NCBI GenBank assembly: GCA_030549775.1
Contig: CM060175.1
Coordinates: 82,308,745-82,372,744, forward strand
Reading direction: 5' to 3'
Length of the DNA stretch: 64,000 nt
Source: Tamarix chinensis
Lineage: Eukaryota; Streptophyta; Magnoliopsida; Caryophyllales; Tamaricaceae
The position numbers and the translations under genes are program-made. The notes under the pieces are model-generated. The model saw only the letters and a program-made list of their open reading frames with translations. It was not told the DNA's origin and searched no databases. Shown piece after piece: positions 48,575 through 60,372 of the stretch (positions within the stretch are counted from its first letter, which is position 1; every line of letters starts with the position of its first letter).

Positions 48575-49254
48575 TATAGCATCCCCAAAAATCACAGTTA
48601 AAAATTTTCGTTTAAATCAAACAAATACAAGACGGAGGTGCTACCGTCATGATCAGTACAAGCCCGACCCCCGGCCAGTCTCGCACCAACCACAAGGCTA
48701 AAGAAAATTTTCATAAGAAATTAGTCATAGTTAAAACAGATATTCATAGGAAATTGAAATGTTCATAAACACACTTAAGGTGAGGAAACATAGAAATTCG
48801 AAATACTCATAAAAAGGAATCAGAGTGCGGCATCAAAGCGTTAATACACAATTAAAACAGATATAAAGTCAAACCCCTAAGGGGAAAAAGTTATACAATG
48901 ATAAAGTAAATAAGGGAAAAGTAGAAAGTCCGGTCAGCATCCACTCTCGGCCCCAAATAAGTCCAACGATCAACACACATCCTCGCCTAATGCATCCAAT
49001 GCGTCATAGGCATCAAACACGGTACCACCTACTTGCACAAATTCAGAAGGACTTTCTGCTCGTGGGAATAAGCAAAACCCATGAAATGGGTTGTCAGTAC
49101 GCTACGTACTGATCAAGGAAACCATATGGGTAAGGCCATGTAATAAAATAGACAAGTAAGGCATATAAAGCATAATTCAAGTTCATATCATCAAGCCAAA
49201 CTTAGACTAATATTTTGTCTTACACATTTCTTATATTAATTTTTCTTGAGTATG

Positions 49255-49840
49255 AGAACCCCACTATTATAGCCAATGGACTAGAAATACTCCATAAGAC
49301 AAAAAGCATCTGACCACTATTATATCTGCTGGACCAAAATCACTCCACATGATAAAACACACCTGACCACTATTATAGCCGGTGGATCAGAAAATCAACC
49401 TCACTGGCCCCGACTCACGTGGTGTTCCACTATAAGTAATTAGTATCTTTTCATGTCTTATATTTCTATTTCACACATTTCTCATATTAAATCTGCATGA
49501 GTATGGGAATCCCACTATTATAGCCGATGGACCGAAAACACTCCACAAGACAAAAAGCACCTGACCACTATTATAGCCAGTGGACCAGAATCACTCCACA
49601 AAGCAAAACACACCTGACCACTATTATAGCTGGTGGACCAAAAAATCAACCTCACTAGCCCCGACTCACATGGTGTTCCACTGTAAGTAATTAGTATCTT
49701 TCCATGACTTGTTACCATGCAAAGTTTGGTCTATTGAGCCCGGAATCCCCCACTACTATAGCCGGTGGACCAAAAACACTCCACAGGGCAAGACACACCT
49801 GACCACTATTATAGCTGGTGGACTGAAAAAATATATCCTC
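49255..49840 (-). repeat. enlarged motif array in I-7
   Basis: Eight copies on plus as CCACTATTATAGCCGGTGGA or variants, starting near 49262, 49316, 49371, 49513, 49567, 49618, 49750 and 49803. GTGGTGTTCCACT-type spacers occur twice, so there is an extra block compared with I-6. Confidence 0.85.
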
Positions 49841-51479
49841 ATTGGTCCCTAGCTCAATAATCTTTCACTTTAAGTGTTTAGTGTTTTATTGTATCTTATT
49901 CCACACACATCCTCGACTAGACATGCATGACCCACCAAACTTCCCATGCTCACCATTTTATTCTCAGCTTCCCAAAACTCTATCCTATATCTTGGGACTT
50001 CTACACTTTTTAGTTCTTTCAGACATTTCTTCCCACTCTTTTCTCATTACCATGAATACCCAACTCTGAGGCCCACTTTCCATATCTCTGAGTTAACTCA
50101 ATATCACTCTCTAGGGTTTTCCTCCGAGAAACCCTAATTTGGCCTATATGGCCCAACCTTCGTCTGTTCCCAAACACCCCACTTTACTTCCCATTTTGCA
50201 CATGTAGCCATAAAACCCTAGTTGACCATCCCAAAACCCTAGCATCTCTCTTTCCTCAACAATGTTATCCTTGCATCTCTCTTACTTACCATCCCCTCTT
50301 CCACATAACACATATCCAACATAACCAAGACCCTAAGACTTTCTCCCCATCTTTTTCCACTCACCATGAGGACCCAAAACTATTCTTTGTTACCAAAAAC
50401 CATCACTTCCCTCGAATCACACCTAACATCACAACCTCACTATCTAACTCCCACACGTGAGCACAAAAACCCTACTTCACTCCTAGAAACCCTAGTACTT
50501 CTCCTTTCTTTTTGTCACCCCCTCAACACCCAAATACCTTTTTATCACTTGGCTAATTTTGCCTCCATGCGACACCCCTTTTATCTTTTATTTCCCATTC
50601 TAACCATTTCCATTAGTTTTCCCTTCCTTGCACACTTATCTCACTTAGGTTTCCTCCTAAAATCCTAGTCAATTCTTCCCTATATTCTTACACCATACCA
50701 CGTACTATTTTTTATATATGGACTCTGATCACCCTAACAATTGTTCCCTTACCTTATTAACCCTCAAGTCAACTTTTTCCACGCAAACACCGTCCCCATG
50801 CAAATGCTAACCATCCCATGCAAACCCTAGACTCCCCATGCATGTTTTGGTCCATTCCCTTAATTTATTCCTCATTTTGTTCACCCATAGGTCATAAGAT
50901 ATTTAGGCCATCCTTACTATCCTCACTCTTTTTCATTTTTCTCACAACCACATTACACTATTTAGGGATTCCTATCATGCATATCATGAAGGGCAATATT
51001 ACATAAGCACATTTTGTAAATAAGCAGCAATACCACATTACACATATCATAAAACACATGCAACTTACCTTAACTCCATGTTTAGCAAGCTGCGCTACAA
51101 GAACATAATATATAAAGCACACACATCAAATTAACACACATAGCACATTTTTCACACACATTAGGCATTAACCATATCCTTACCTAAAACGACACCGGGC
51201 TTGGAGCACACTCCTATGCCTCCTTAGGGTTTTGACTTAGTTCACCTATAAGAGGGAAACACTAGGGTTAACTTCCCTCTTACCAACATTATCATTATTT
51301 CCTACCTTACCTTCATCATAATCTAGTATTAGGGTTAATAATATTAGTTGTAGTAGCTTCATAAGTAAAAATAAGGGTATTATTCTTAAAGTAGCTAATC
51401 ATACTATTACTAGTCAAATTAGGTCTTGGTAGTTATATTGGTTCATGTTAAAGTATTATTAGCAATATTTGTATTACTA

Positions 51480-52040
51480 AAGATAATAAATTTAATATTA
51501 AAAATAATAAAAATAATAATCCGAATCATAATACTAATAATAGTAGCAGTAGTAGTAGGAGTAATAGTAGTAGTAGCAGTAGCAGCAACAGTAGTAGTAG
51601 TAGTATTGGTAATAACAACAATAATGATAATACTAATAATACTAATAATACTAATAATAATAATAATAATAGTTTGAATCTTAATAATAATAATAATAAT
51701 AATAATAAGGGTTCGAATAATCAAAATAATAATAACATTAGTAATAATAGTGCTAAAGTTAATAATAATAGTACTTCGAATCTTAGTAATAATAATAGGG
51801 TTTCGAATAATAATATTAATAATAGCATTAGTAATAATAGTGCCCAAGTTAATAATAATAATAATGATGATGATGATGATGGTTTAAATATTAATAATAA
51901 TAATAATAATAATACTAGCAACAACAATAACAACAATAATAACAATAGTAATAATAATATTATTAATAATAATAAAAATTATGATAATAATAATGATATT
52001 AACACTAATAAAATAAATAACAATTACATTAATTATATTT
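51480..52040 (-). repeat. AAT/AGT microsatellite-rich block of I-7
   Basis: AAT, AGT and AGC triplets in long runs. The plus frame 51674-52042 translates to an Asn-dominated string and is a repeat artefact. Confidence 0.9.
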
Positions 52041-52060
52041 AAAGGTTCGAGAGGCTAGGG

Positions 52061-53280
52061 CACATAAAATATTCTTAGTTCATTTATCTTTACTAGTAAT
52101 CTTATGATTTTATCTAATATTTACAATGTAATAAATAATAATTATACATTGTATATTCTTTTTATGCTCACCTTTATTTTATAAAATTATCTTTTTTTAA
52201 GTAATAAATTAAATATAATATATGATAAACATCTAATATTTTTACTTGTAAAATTTATAAATATTTTAAACAATAAAATATAATATTGTCAACACTTATG
52301 AATATCTTTATTATTTATCCTTGTAAAAATAAAGTACATATAATATTCTTATTTCATTTATCTTTACTAGTAATCTTATGATTGTCTCTAATATTTACAA
52401 TTTAATAAAAAATAATAATTATACATTGTGCAGTCATGCCTATGCTCACCTATATTTTTTAAAATTATATTTTTTATGTAATTAAATATTTTAAGTAATC
52501 AATTAAATATAATATATGATAAACATCTAATATTTTTACTTGTAAAATTTATAATATTTTAAGCAATCAAATATAATATTGTTAAAACTTATAAATATCT
52601 TTATTATTTACCTTTGTAAAAATAAAACACATATAATATTCTTATTTTATTTTTCTTTACTAGTAATGTTGTGATTGACACTAATATTTACAATGTGACA
52701 AATGATAATTATACATTGTATAGTCATGCCTATACTCACCTTTATTTTATAAAATTATCTTTGTTTGAGTAATCAAATATTTTATGTAATGAAATAAATA
52801 TAATATATCATAAATATCTAATATTTTTACTTGTAAAATTTATAAATATTTTAAACAATCATATATAATACTATTAAAACTTATAAATATCTTTATTATT
52901 TACGTTTGTAAAAATAAAACACATATAATATTCTTATTTCATTTATTTGTACGAGTAATTTTATGATTGTCTTTAATATTTACAATGTAATAAATTATAA
53001 TTATACATTGTATAGTCTTGTTTTGATCATCTTTATTTCATAAAATTATCTTTTTTTAAGTAATTAAATATTTTAAGTTATCAAATAAATCATAATAAAT
53101 GATAAATGTCTTTGTTAAATTCAATCATATAATATTTTTTATTATTAAAATTGATAAATATCTTTACTATTTATTTGTAAAAATAAAGCGCATTTAGTAT
53201 TCTTAATTCTTTTATCTACAATAGTAATCTTATGATTTTCTCTAATATTTACTATTTATGAAATGATAATTGTCTGGACT
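52061..53280. repeat. 270-293-bp tandem repeat in old hAT
   Basis: Five AT-rich units beginning near 52061, 52336, 52629, 52921 and 53190, each with an ACATATAATATTCTTA-like start, CTAGTAATCTTATGATTGTC, an ATACATTGTATAGTC-like word and a TAAAATTTATAAATATTTTA segment. The younger hAT has only about one and a half inverted units (54005-54440). Confidence 0.85.
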
Positions 53281-53523
53281 CGAATTTGATTCAACCCATC
53301 AAAACGCGACCCAACCCGACCCATTAAGTTAACCTGTAACTACTCAAATCAAACCCGTCAAGTTACACAAAATGACCCTACCCATCAACTTAACTCGAAA
53401 CAACTCGGATACAGCAAGACCAACCTGCCATATTGCACGAAATGACCCGAATGGGCCAAAATCACCTACTCATGTGAACCAGAAAATTACTCAAAACCAA
53501 CCCAACCCTACTAGTCAAGGTAA
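52061..53523 (-). mobile_element. older hAT element fragment, inner part
   Basis: Read on the minus strand this is the left-terminal region of a hAT element closely related to 53532-54440. It is broken at 53523/53524-53531 by insertion of the younger hAT (CCCGAAAT is the duplicated target), and its outermost 217 bases are at 59157-59373. It ends abruptly at 52060/52061 against LTR I-7 without a TIR, so its other half, including any transposase, is deleted. It contains five tandem units of about 270-293 bp and a CCCGACC/TCAACCC-rich zone (53275-53523). Confidence 0.75.
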
Positions 53524-53531
53524 CCCGAAAT
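53524..53531. repeat. 8-bp target-site duplication, left (hAT)
   Basis: CCCGAAAT directly before the TIR TAGAGGTGGCAATCGGG; identical to 59149-59156. Eight bases is the diagnostic duplication length of hAT elements. Confidence 0.9.
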
Positions 53532-55214
53532 TAGAGGTGGCAATCGGGTCGGGTGGGTTTGGGTCGGGTCGGGTCACAATGGGTCGGGTCATTTGAATTT
53601 TACGGGTCGGTTGTGGGTCGGGTCGGGTCATTTCGAGTCATTGCCTTATTTGGGTTAGGTCGGGTCATTTTGGTTTTGGGTCATTTCGGATCAATTTGTC
53701 GGTTTGGGTTAAGAAAACTCAAATTCGGGTCATTTCAGGTTAACTTGACTAGTAGGGTCGGGTTGGTTTTGGGTCATTTTCTGGTTCACATGAGTAGGTG
53801 GCTTCATCTAGTTCAAGTCATTTCATTTTCATGTAATATGACGAGTTGGTCCCGCTGTGTCCGAGTTGTTTTGAGTTAGGTTGATGGGTGGGGTCATTTC
53901 ATGCAATATGACGGGTTGGATTCGATTAGTTAAGGGTTAACTTAGTGGGTTAGGTCGGGTCGAGTTTTGACGGGTTAACCCAAATTCGAGTCCAGGTAAT
54001 TATCATTTCATAAATCGTAAATATTAGAGACATACAATCATAAGATTAATATTGCAAATAAAAGAATTAAAAATATTAAATGCGCTTTATTTTCACAAAT
54101 AAATAGTAAAGATATTTATAAATTTTAATAATAAAAAATATTGCATCATTGAATCAAATAAAGATATTTAACATTGATTATAATTTATTTGATAACTTAA
54201 AATATTTAATTACTTAAAAAAGATAATTTTATAAAATAAAGATGATCAAAAAAAGACTAAACAATGTATAATTATCATTTATTACATTGTAAGTATTAAA
54301 GGCAATCACAAGATTACTAATAAAGATAAATGAAATAAGAATATTATATGTGTTTTATTTTTACAAAGGTACATAATAAATATATTTATAACTTTTAATA
54401 GTACTATATTTGATTACTTTAGATTGTTTTTAATTTACAAAAAAAAAGGTCCGATCTAACCGAAACCGGTCTTCCCCACCTATTTTTCTTCTTTTTCTCT
54501 TCTCATTTTCTTTTCATTTGTCTGAAACTCGACCAGATAAACGAAGCCTATCGAGCTCGACCCTGCCCCTGTGCCCTGCAACTGCGAGCTGCCATTGTTT
54601 GGTCCACTGTCGCTCCCTCGTTTCTTCGTCGTCGCCCGACACCACAACCGTCCGTTGATTGCACTGCCATGCTCGTGCCACGCCACCACAGTCGGCCCTG
54701 TTCCGCTATCCTCCCTATCGGCTAAATTGAAAACCGCCAAGAGCAACTAGCCACCTCCGGTGCAGCTGAGCCGACCGTCGACGAGTGTTACTTCACCATC
54801 AGTATTGCTCCAGCATCCCTTATCACGACCAATTTCGTAACAATTCGTTTGGTATATTTATCTTAAACCCTAACTCTCATTTTCATTAATTTTTTTATGA
54901 ATTAGCTAATGATAATTGAAATTGGTTATTAAATGATGTATGTATATGTTGTATAACTGATATGGAGTAGTTAATTGCAATATGTATGGTTGAATTGTGA
55001 AAATTAGACTTTTTTCCGGTTATGTTCGGATTTATCGGATTCGTCCGATTAAGCTATTTTTGATAAATTATTTATGCAGTATACTGTGAAATGTGCTTAA
55101 TTTCATGTTGGTATTGTTAATTTGGGAAAATTGTATGAAATATATCGGAATTGGATTGTTAGGTCAAAAATCTTGCGGAATTAAATTGGATTGTATAATT
55201 GAGTTATTTTATTA

Positions 55215-55630
55215 AATTGATTATACAATATGTTGTAGAATATGTCTAATTTCAATTGTGAGCCGTCAATTTAAATATTTGAATAAGATTTGACCGGATT
55301 TGTAGTTCAGGCTCAAAAACCCTAATTATGTTAAATTGGGTAATTCCTTAATTGTTTTTAATCAATTGAGTATACAAGATATTGTAGAATATGTCTAATT
55401 TCAATTGTGAGCTGTCAATTTAAATATTTGAATAATATTTGACCGGATTTGCAGTTCGGGCTCAAAAACCCTAATTATGTTAAATTAGGTAATTCCTTAA
55501 TTATTTTTAATCAATTGAGTATCCAATATATTGTACAATATGTCTAATTTCAATTGTGAGCCCTCAATTTAAATATTTCAATAAGATTTTACCAGAGTTG
55601 CTATTTCTGCTTAAAAATCGTAATTATGTT
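55215..55630. repeat. three tandem ~145-bp units in the hAT 5' region
   Basis: Three units starting near 55217, 55364 and 55506, each with TTGTAGAATATGTCTAATTT, a TCAATTGTGAG word and CTCAAAAACCCTAATTATG. They lie upstream of the transposase ATG, in what looks like the leader intron. Confidence 0.85.
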
Positions 55631-55844
55631 AGATATTTATAAGTTTGATTTTCTGTTTGTTATAAACTTATAATCTTTGTACTCTATGTAAATGAATATA
55701 TTATTTGTTCTTTTAAAAATATGCATCAAAATTTGGATGTTTTTGATTTTTTTTTGTATTCAAATTGACATTATGTAGAATTATTTAATACCAAACAATA
55801 ATTTATTTATGTATACAAGTACATCTACACAAGGCTAAAAGGAT

Positions 55845-58255
55845 ATGGAGGATGAACAAATTAGGACACCTCAAGAAGAGGAAATATATACCTATGATTT
55901 CACATCTACCAAAGGTATTATTTTTTTTATATGATATTAGTAATTATCATTGCTTGTGGGTTGACAATAAGCATCTTGCATTTTTTTTATAGTTATTGCT
56001 TATTGGTTTACACGTTATTGAAAATTATAGATTGACATAAATTATTTTTATATTTTAAAATTATAGCCATTGATCTTGAAGAGGAAGAATATGAATTAGA
56101 TAATCAAGTTCCAGCTACAACTTCAAATCTAGCTATAAATGAAGCTCTAATAAACACACATGATGATGCTGAATTACCGGTTTCAAAAGTTCTCGGCAAA
56201 CGGAAGAGATGCTCTAAGGTTTGGGACAACTTTGATCAATTTAAAGATGAAGAGGGAAGACAACAAGCACTATGTAAGTTCTATAAAAAGGAAAAGTATA
56301 GGAGTGAAGCTAGATATGGTACTTCTAATGCCTTAAGATACCTATAAGTATGTGAAGCATACAAAAAAGTGACTCCACCATATACCTTCACATCAAAATC
56401 TAGTGAGATTTCATTTGATCCAAAAGTTTATCGTGAGATGTTGGCTGAGGTAATTTTGAGGCATGGGTATTCATTCTTGTATGTTGAACATTTGGGAGTT
56501 AGGAAACGTCATCAATATCTTAATCACCAAGTCAAACCTTTGTCTAGAAACACTATTAAGAAAGTTTGCTTAGAAAAACATGTTGATTTAAAAATTAAAC
56601 TCAAACACTCTATTGGGGCAATTTCTAGCAAGGTATGTTTGATTTGTGATATATGGACAGCTTGCACATCTCATGGGTATCTCACTTTAACAGCTCATTA
56701 TGTAAACGATGATTGGAAGTTGAATTGTAAAAAGTTGAGTTTTTGCCATTGTCCTCCTCCCCACACCGGTCTTGAAATCTACAACTTGTTGTATTTATTG
56801 CTTAAAAAGTGGAGTATTGAGAAGAAGGTATTTACTATGACAATGGATAATGCATCTAATATGGACAACATGATTAGTCACTTGAAACCCACTTTGCTTC
56901 AAAATTTGGTATGTGATGGGAAATACTTCCATATAAGATGTTTGGCTCATATCCTTAATTTGATAGTGAGGGAAGGGTTGAAAAATATTGAAGGATGTGT
57001 GCTCAAAATTAGAGAGAATGTGAAGTATATAGATGCTTCAAAAGGAAGGATAATCCAGTTTTATGAATGTGCTGCAAAATTGAATATATCAATTTCTAGG
57101 AAGTTGTGGCTAGATGTTGCTACAAGATGGAATTCTACATATCTTATGCTTCGTAGAGCATTAGATTATAATCGTGTTTTGGATTTCTTTGGTACTTTTG
57201 AAGCTAGTTACAAGTTTAAAATTTTTCCAAGTGAGTGGAGTAAAGTGGAAAATATTTGTGAGTTGTTGGAACCTTTCTATGAAATTACCTGTTTATTTTC
57301 TGGATCTGAATATCCTACTGCCAACTTGTATTTTCTTAATGTTTGGAGGATTCAACTGAGATTGGAGAAGGCAATGGGGTGTGATGATAATGATATCAGT
57401 AGAATGAGACTACAGATGATGCAAAATTTTAAAAAGTATTGGTTGTACTACAGTACGATTCTTGCTTTTGCTGTAATTTTAGATCCACTTTATAAGTTTG
57501 ACTTTGTGAAGTTTGCCTTAGTCAAACTATATGGTAATGAGAAGGGTACAAAGTTCGCTAATGATATATATGTCGAATTTGTCGAGCTATACAAATATTA
57601 TGAATATCATTGTCCTAATGCTCCAAATTCATTTGATGAAGGGACAACTATTAATAGAGAAGTGAATAGAGGAAATGACGAAATGGAGGTAAATCGAGCT
57701 ATATCTCACTAAATATTTTTTTTCTTTATTACATGTTTATTTATTTTTTTTACTAATTTTTCTTTACATCAAGTCTAATTATTGTTTTTTCCTTTGTTTA
57801 AAATTTAGGATTTTGATGCTTCTACTTTTGTTGGAGGTAGAGGTAAAAGCTGTAAAAGTGAATTTGAGATGTATATCGAAAGTCGGCGGTTGGATCGTAA
57901 AATTTCACTTGATGTGCTCCAATTCTAGAAAAATAATTCTAAGAATTCTCCAATTATTTCTTCTATGGCTAAAGATATCCTTTCCATTCCTATTACTACC
58001 ATTGCATCTTAGTTAACCTTTGGGCTGTAGAATTTTAAATAAGTGGAGGAGTTTGTTGTTTTCAAAAAATGTTGATGCTTTAGTAACTACTCGTAATTGG
58101 TTATACGGATATGATGGTAATAACATTAGTTGTTATGAATTTGTAATTTTTTATTTGATAATTTTTTTATTAATGAATTTGAAGATAATAATGTAATAGT
58201 TTTTTTTGTGTTTACAGAAACAGAAGAAGAAGAAGAAGAAGAAGAAGAAGAAGAA

Positions 58256-58286
<31 letters not shown>

Positions 58287-58345
58287 AAGAAGAAACTTTT
58301 GTGGAGCCATCAAAGTCAACAAGTAACAATAATGAAATGGATTAA
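55845..58345 (+). pseudogene. hAT transposase (BED finger, RNase-H-like, dimerisation domain), disrupted
   Basis: Exon 1 (55845-55914, MEDEQIRTPQ...) is followed by a GT-AG intron (55915-56066), then exon 2 from 56067 in the matching phase. The BED finger (SKVWDNFDQF, ALCKFY) has lost one Cys (Y) and then runs into TAA at 56345-56347. The frame is open again to 57688, with D in DIWTACTSHGYL, D in TMDNASNM, CLAHILNLIV, DVATRWNSTY and AVILDPLYKF, the catalytic-core landmarks. After an intron (57689-57808) the dimerisation domain follows: SEFEMYIESRRL, FDVLQF-like, TAG (57926-57928) where Trp is usual, MAKDILSIPITTIAS, TAG (58010-58012), then a frameshift before RILNKWRSLL. After another intron (58117-58217) there is an acidic (GAA)n tail. 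Cut-and-paste enzyme; this copy is inactive. Confidence 0.85.
58218..58295. repeat. (GAA)n microsatellite in the transposase 3' exon
   Basis: About 25 GAA/AAG triplets, one changed to TAA. In the expected phase it encodes a poly-Glu tail, now cut by that TAA. The minus-strand Ser-rich open frame across it is a shadow. Confidence 0.9.
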
Positions 58346-58859
58346 GGAGCTTTAAAAATAGCGGTAAAAGTTTTAGACGCTTTTGCTCATAAACATGGGC
58401 GATTATTATCTTTTGTAGGCAATGAATTTAATTTTTATTTAATCATGTCATTTGTTCCTTATGTTGTAAATTTACCATACTTGGATAATATTTATGTTTT
58501 TGGCTAACTGCTATCTATTAGTGTTCTTTTATTGCTATTAAAGGCGTTGTGTTAAAACTTATAAGTGGTATATTCTGATATTGATGCTCTTATTCTATTG
58601 CCTTGTTAGTTTTTCTACCATGTTTTACTATCTATTAGCTTTTTGGAAATTATTTTACAGGCTTACAACTGGATGTTTGCCTCTTTTTTTATTTTTTTTA
58701 TTAATAATATATCTTATTAGGATATCATTGATAAATAAGAATGTCTAAGGTAAATTTATGAAAAATAAGTACAATTTATAAAATACTATATTTTTAAAAG
58801 CTTTAAATGAATAATAAAATATGTGTAATTTATTATTATTATTATAATATATTTTGATG

Positions 58860-59148
58860 TCAGGTCGGGTCAATGTCAGGATAGATCAGGTTAATGTCGG
58901 GTCGGGAAAACGTTGGGTCAGGTCAGGTCGAAGCGGATCGGATTAATGTCGGGTCGGGTCGCTATTGAGTCGGGTCGATGACGGGTCATTGGTTGGGATA
59001 GGATCGGGTCGAGTCAGGTTATTTTTATCAGGTCAGTGTCAGGTCAGGTCAATATCGGGTCGGGTCGATGATCAGGTCGGGTAGCTATATTTTTCGAGTC
59101 CTATCGGGTCGAGTTTTGATCGGGTCGGATCAACTTTTGCCAGCTCTA
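58860..59148. repeat. right subterminal GGGTC repeat region of the hAT
   Basis: Dense short repeats of GTCGGGTC, AGGTCAGGTC and GGGTCGATG up to the TIR. Repeated subterminal motifs bind the transposase in studied hAT elements; that role is inferred here. Confidence 0.75.
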
Positions 59149-59373
59149 CCCGAAATGACCCGAATCCTAGTTTTCTTAACCCGACACGACAAATTAACCC
59201 GAAATTACCCGACCCAGAACCGACCTGACCCAAACAAGGCAATGACCCAAAATGACCTAAACTTGAAATGACCCGTTCCGACCCATAACCTACCTGCAAA
59301 AGCCAAATGACCTGAAATGACCCGACCTGATAATGATCCGACCCTCTATGACCCAACCCGATTTCCACCTCTA
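59149..59373 (-). mobile_element. older hAT fragment, outer tip with TIR
   Basis: Starts with the second CCCGAAAT (59149-59156), then text that, inverted, aligns with 53532-53755 of the younger element, ending at the TIR (inverted TAGAGGTGGAAATCGGG, tip at 59373). It joins at 53523/53531 to make the intact terminal region of the older element. The flank GTGGTGAG (59374-59381) has no partner because the other end is deleted. Confidence 0.8.
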
Positions 59374-60372
59374 GTGGTGAGTGGTGTAGTTCGATGGAGG
59401 GTGATGTAGGGAGGAGCTTGGTAGGTGTTTCAGGCGGCAGCACTGGGCAACGGTGGCGGTGGCAGTATTTGAAGTGATAGCGGCGGCGCAAGGAAGGTTA
59501 GTTTTCTAGGTAGGGAAAAGAAGGTTGATTGAGGTCAAGTAGGGGGTACTTGTAGGCCAATGGTGGGTGGATAAAACAAAGGGGGAAGAGAACAAGGGGA
59601 CAAGTATGGCAGGCTCACCGGCCGGCGGTGGCAGGCTGTTACAAGCCTACAAATTGCAGTTGCAGGTTTGGTCGGGGGAGAAGAAAATGAAAGGGAGGAG
59701 GAACGCATGAGATGAGGTGTGGGGATGATTGGGGTCAGAAAAGGATAGGGAGAGAGGAGGAAGGTGCAGGCCAATGGTATAGGGGCAGGGGAAGAGGACG
59801 GGGAAGAAGAAAAGCTGGGCTGGCTGGTCGGGGAAAGAAAAAGAAAGAAAAGAAAAGGAAGGGAACCGATGGGTGAGGAGGAAAAATAATGACACAGCCT
59901 TAGGCCGCACAGAGGGAGAAGAGAGGGAGGAGAGTTGGGCTGTGAGGGGCGCACGCCCAAATCAGGAAGAAGGAAGAAAAAAAAAGGAAAAGGAGGAAGT
60001 AGGAAGTAGGAAGTAGGAAAAGAGAAAATGAAAAAGAGAGGAAAATGCGGGAAAGAAAAAAAAGGAAAATGGGTTGGTTGGAGTATTTAGAATATTTTGG
60101 TATTTTTAAATATTTTAAAATAATAAAAATTAGTAAAATAATAATTAAATTCCCTTTTCATATTAATTAAGGATATTTTGGGTAATTTTTTCTAAATTCT
60201 ATTGTAATTAGTAAAATACCCTAATTTTTCCTTATTTAATTCTTTATTATTTTTCTCTTGATTTTTTCTTAAATATTCCCCCTTATTTTAATAAAATTAT
60301 TTATTTAATTAATTTTCCTAATAAATTCATATTTTGACATAATTTTTGAAATTAGGGTTTTGGGGTATTTCA
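59374..60372 (-). mobile_element. LTR-like element I-7, 5' part (inverted)
   Basis: G-rich on plus (59374-60080; the C-rich tract on its own strand), then an AT-rich head ending GGGGTATTTCA at 60372, followed by the CAAAA duplication. Minus open frames at 59960-59535 and 59910-59647 are the usual Pro/Ser/Phe/Leu artefacts of this tract. Confidence 0.8.

Larger units (their letters stand above)
48575..52060 (-). mobile_element. LTR-like element I-7, 3' part (inverted)
   Basis: Minus-strand 3' end GGGGATGCTATA at 48575; the minus-strand 5' end is TGAAATACCCC at 60372. Perfect 5-bp flanks CAAAA (48570-48574 and 60373-60377) tie the ends together although 7.3 kb of hAT DNA lies between. The segment holds the TCAGTAC palindrome (49094-49112), an enlarged motif array, a non-repetitive CCCTA-rich stretch, the GGAGC palindrome variant (51203-51214) and the AAT block. 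It stops at 52060. Without the hAT DNA the LTR is about 4.5 kb. Confidence 0.8.
53532..59148 (+). mobile_element. full-length hAT transposon with decayed transposase
   Basis: 5617 bp bounded by TAGAGGTGGCAATCGGG on the left and, inverted, TAGAGCTGGCAAAAG on the right, with a perfect 8-bp duplication CCCGAAAT on both sides. Left subterminal DNA (53532-54003) is dense in GGGTCGGGTC and GGGTCATTTC words; the right (58860-59148) likewise. An AT repeat zone (54005-54440), a leader with an intron-like region (54470-55844) and the multi-exon transposase pseudogene follow. It inserted in opposite orientation into a related, older hAT, so 53532-54440 pairs with 52620-53523 and 59157-59373 as inverted repeats. 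The intact ends and TSD, but broken gene, suggest a fairly recent insertion, possibly mobilised in trans. Confidence 0.85.

Noticed and set aside
51674..52042. Asn-rich 122-codon protein
   Set aside because: Direct translation of the AAT microsatellite block.
53540..53720. GGGTCGGGTC runs as telomere-like or G-quadruplex array
   Set aside because: They are hAT subterminal repeats; the unit differs from plant telomeric TTTAGGG.
52620..54440. A foldback (long-TIR) transposon
   Set aside because: The palindrome is explained by inverted nested insertion of one hAT in another, supported by a perfect 8-bp TSD at distant sites.
58126..58329. Ser-rich minus-strand open frame
   Set aside because: Antisense shadow of the (GAA)n in the transposase 3' exon.
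53532..59373. hAT right end at the outer TIR 59373
   Set aside because: Flanks of that choice (CCCGAAAT against GTGGTGAG) do not match, whereas 59148 gives a perfect 8-bp TSD.
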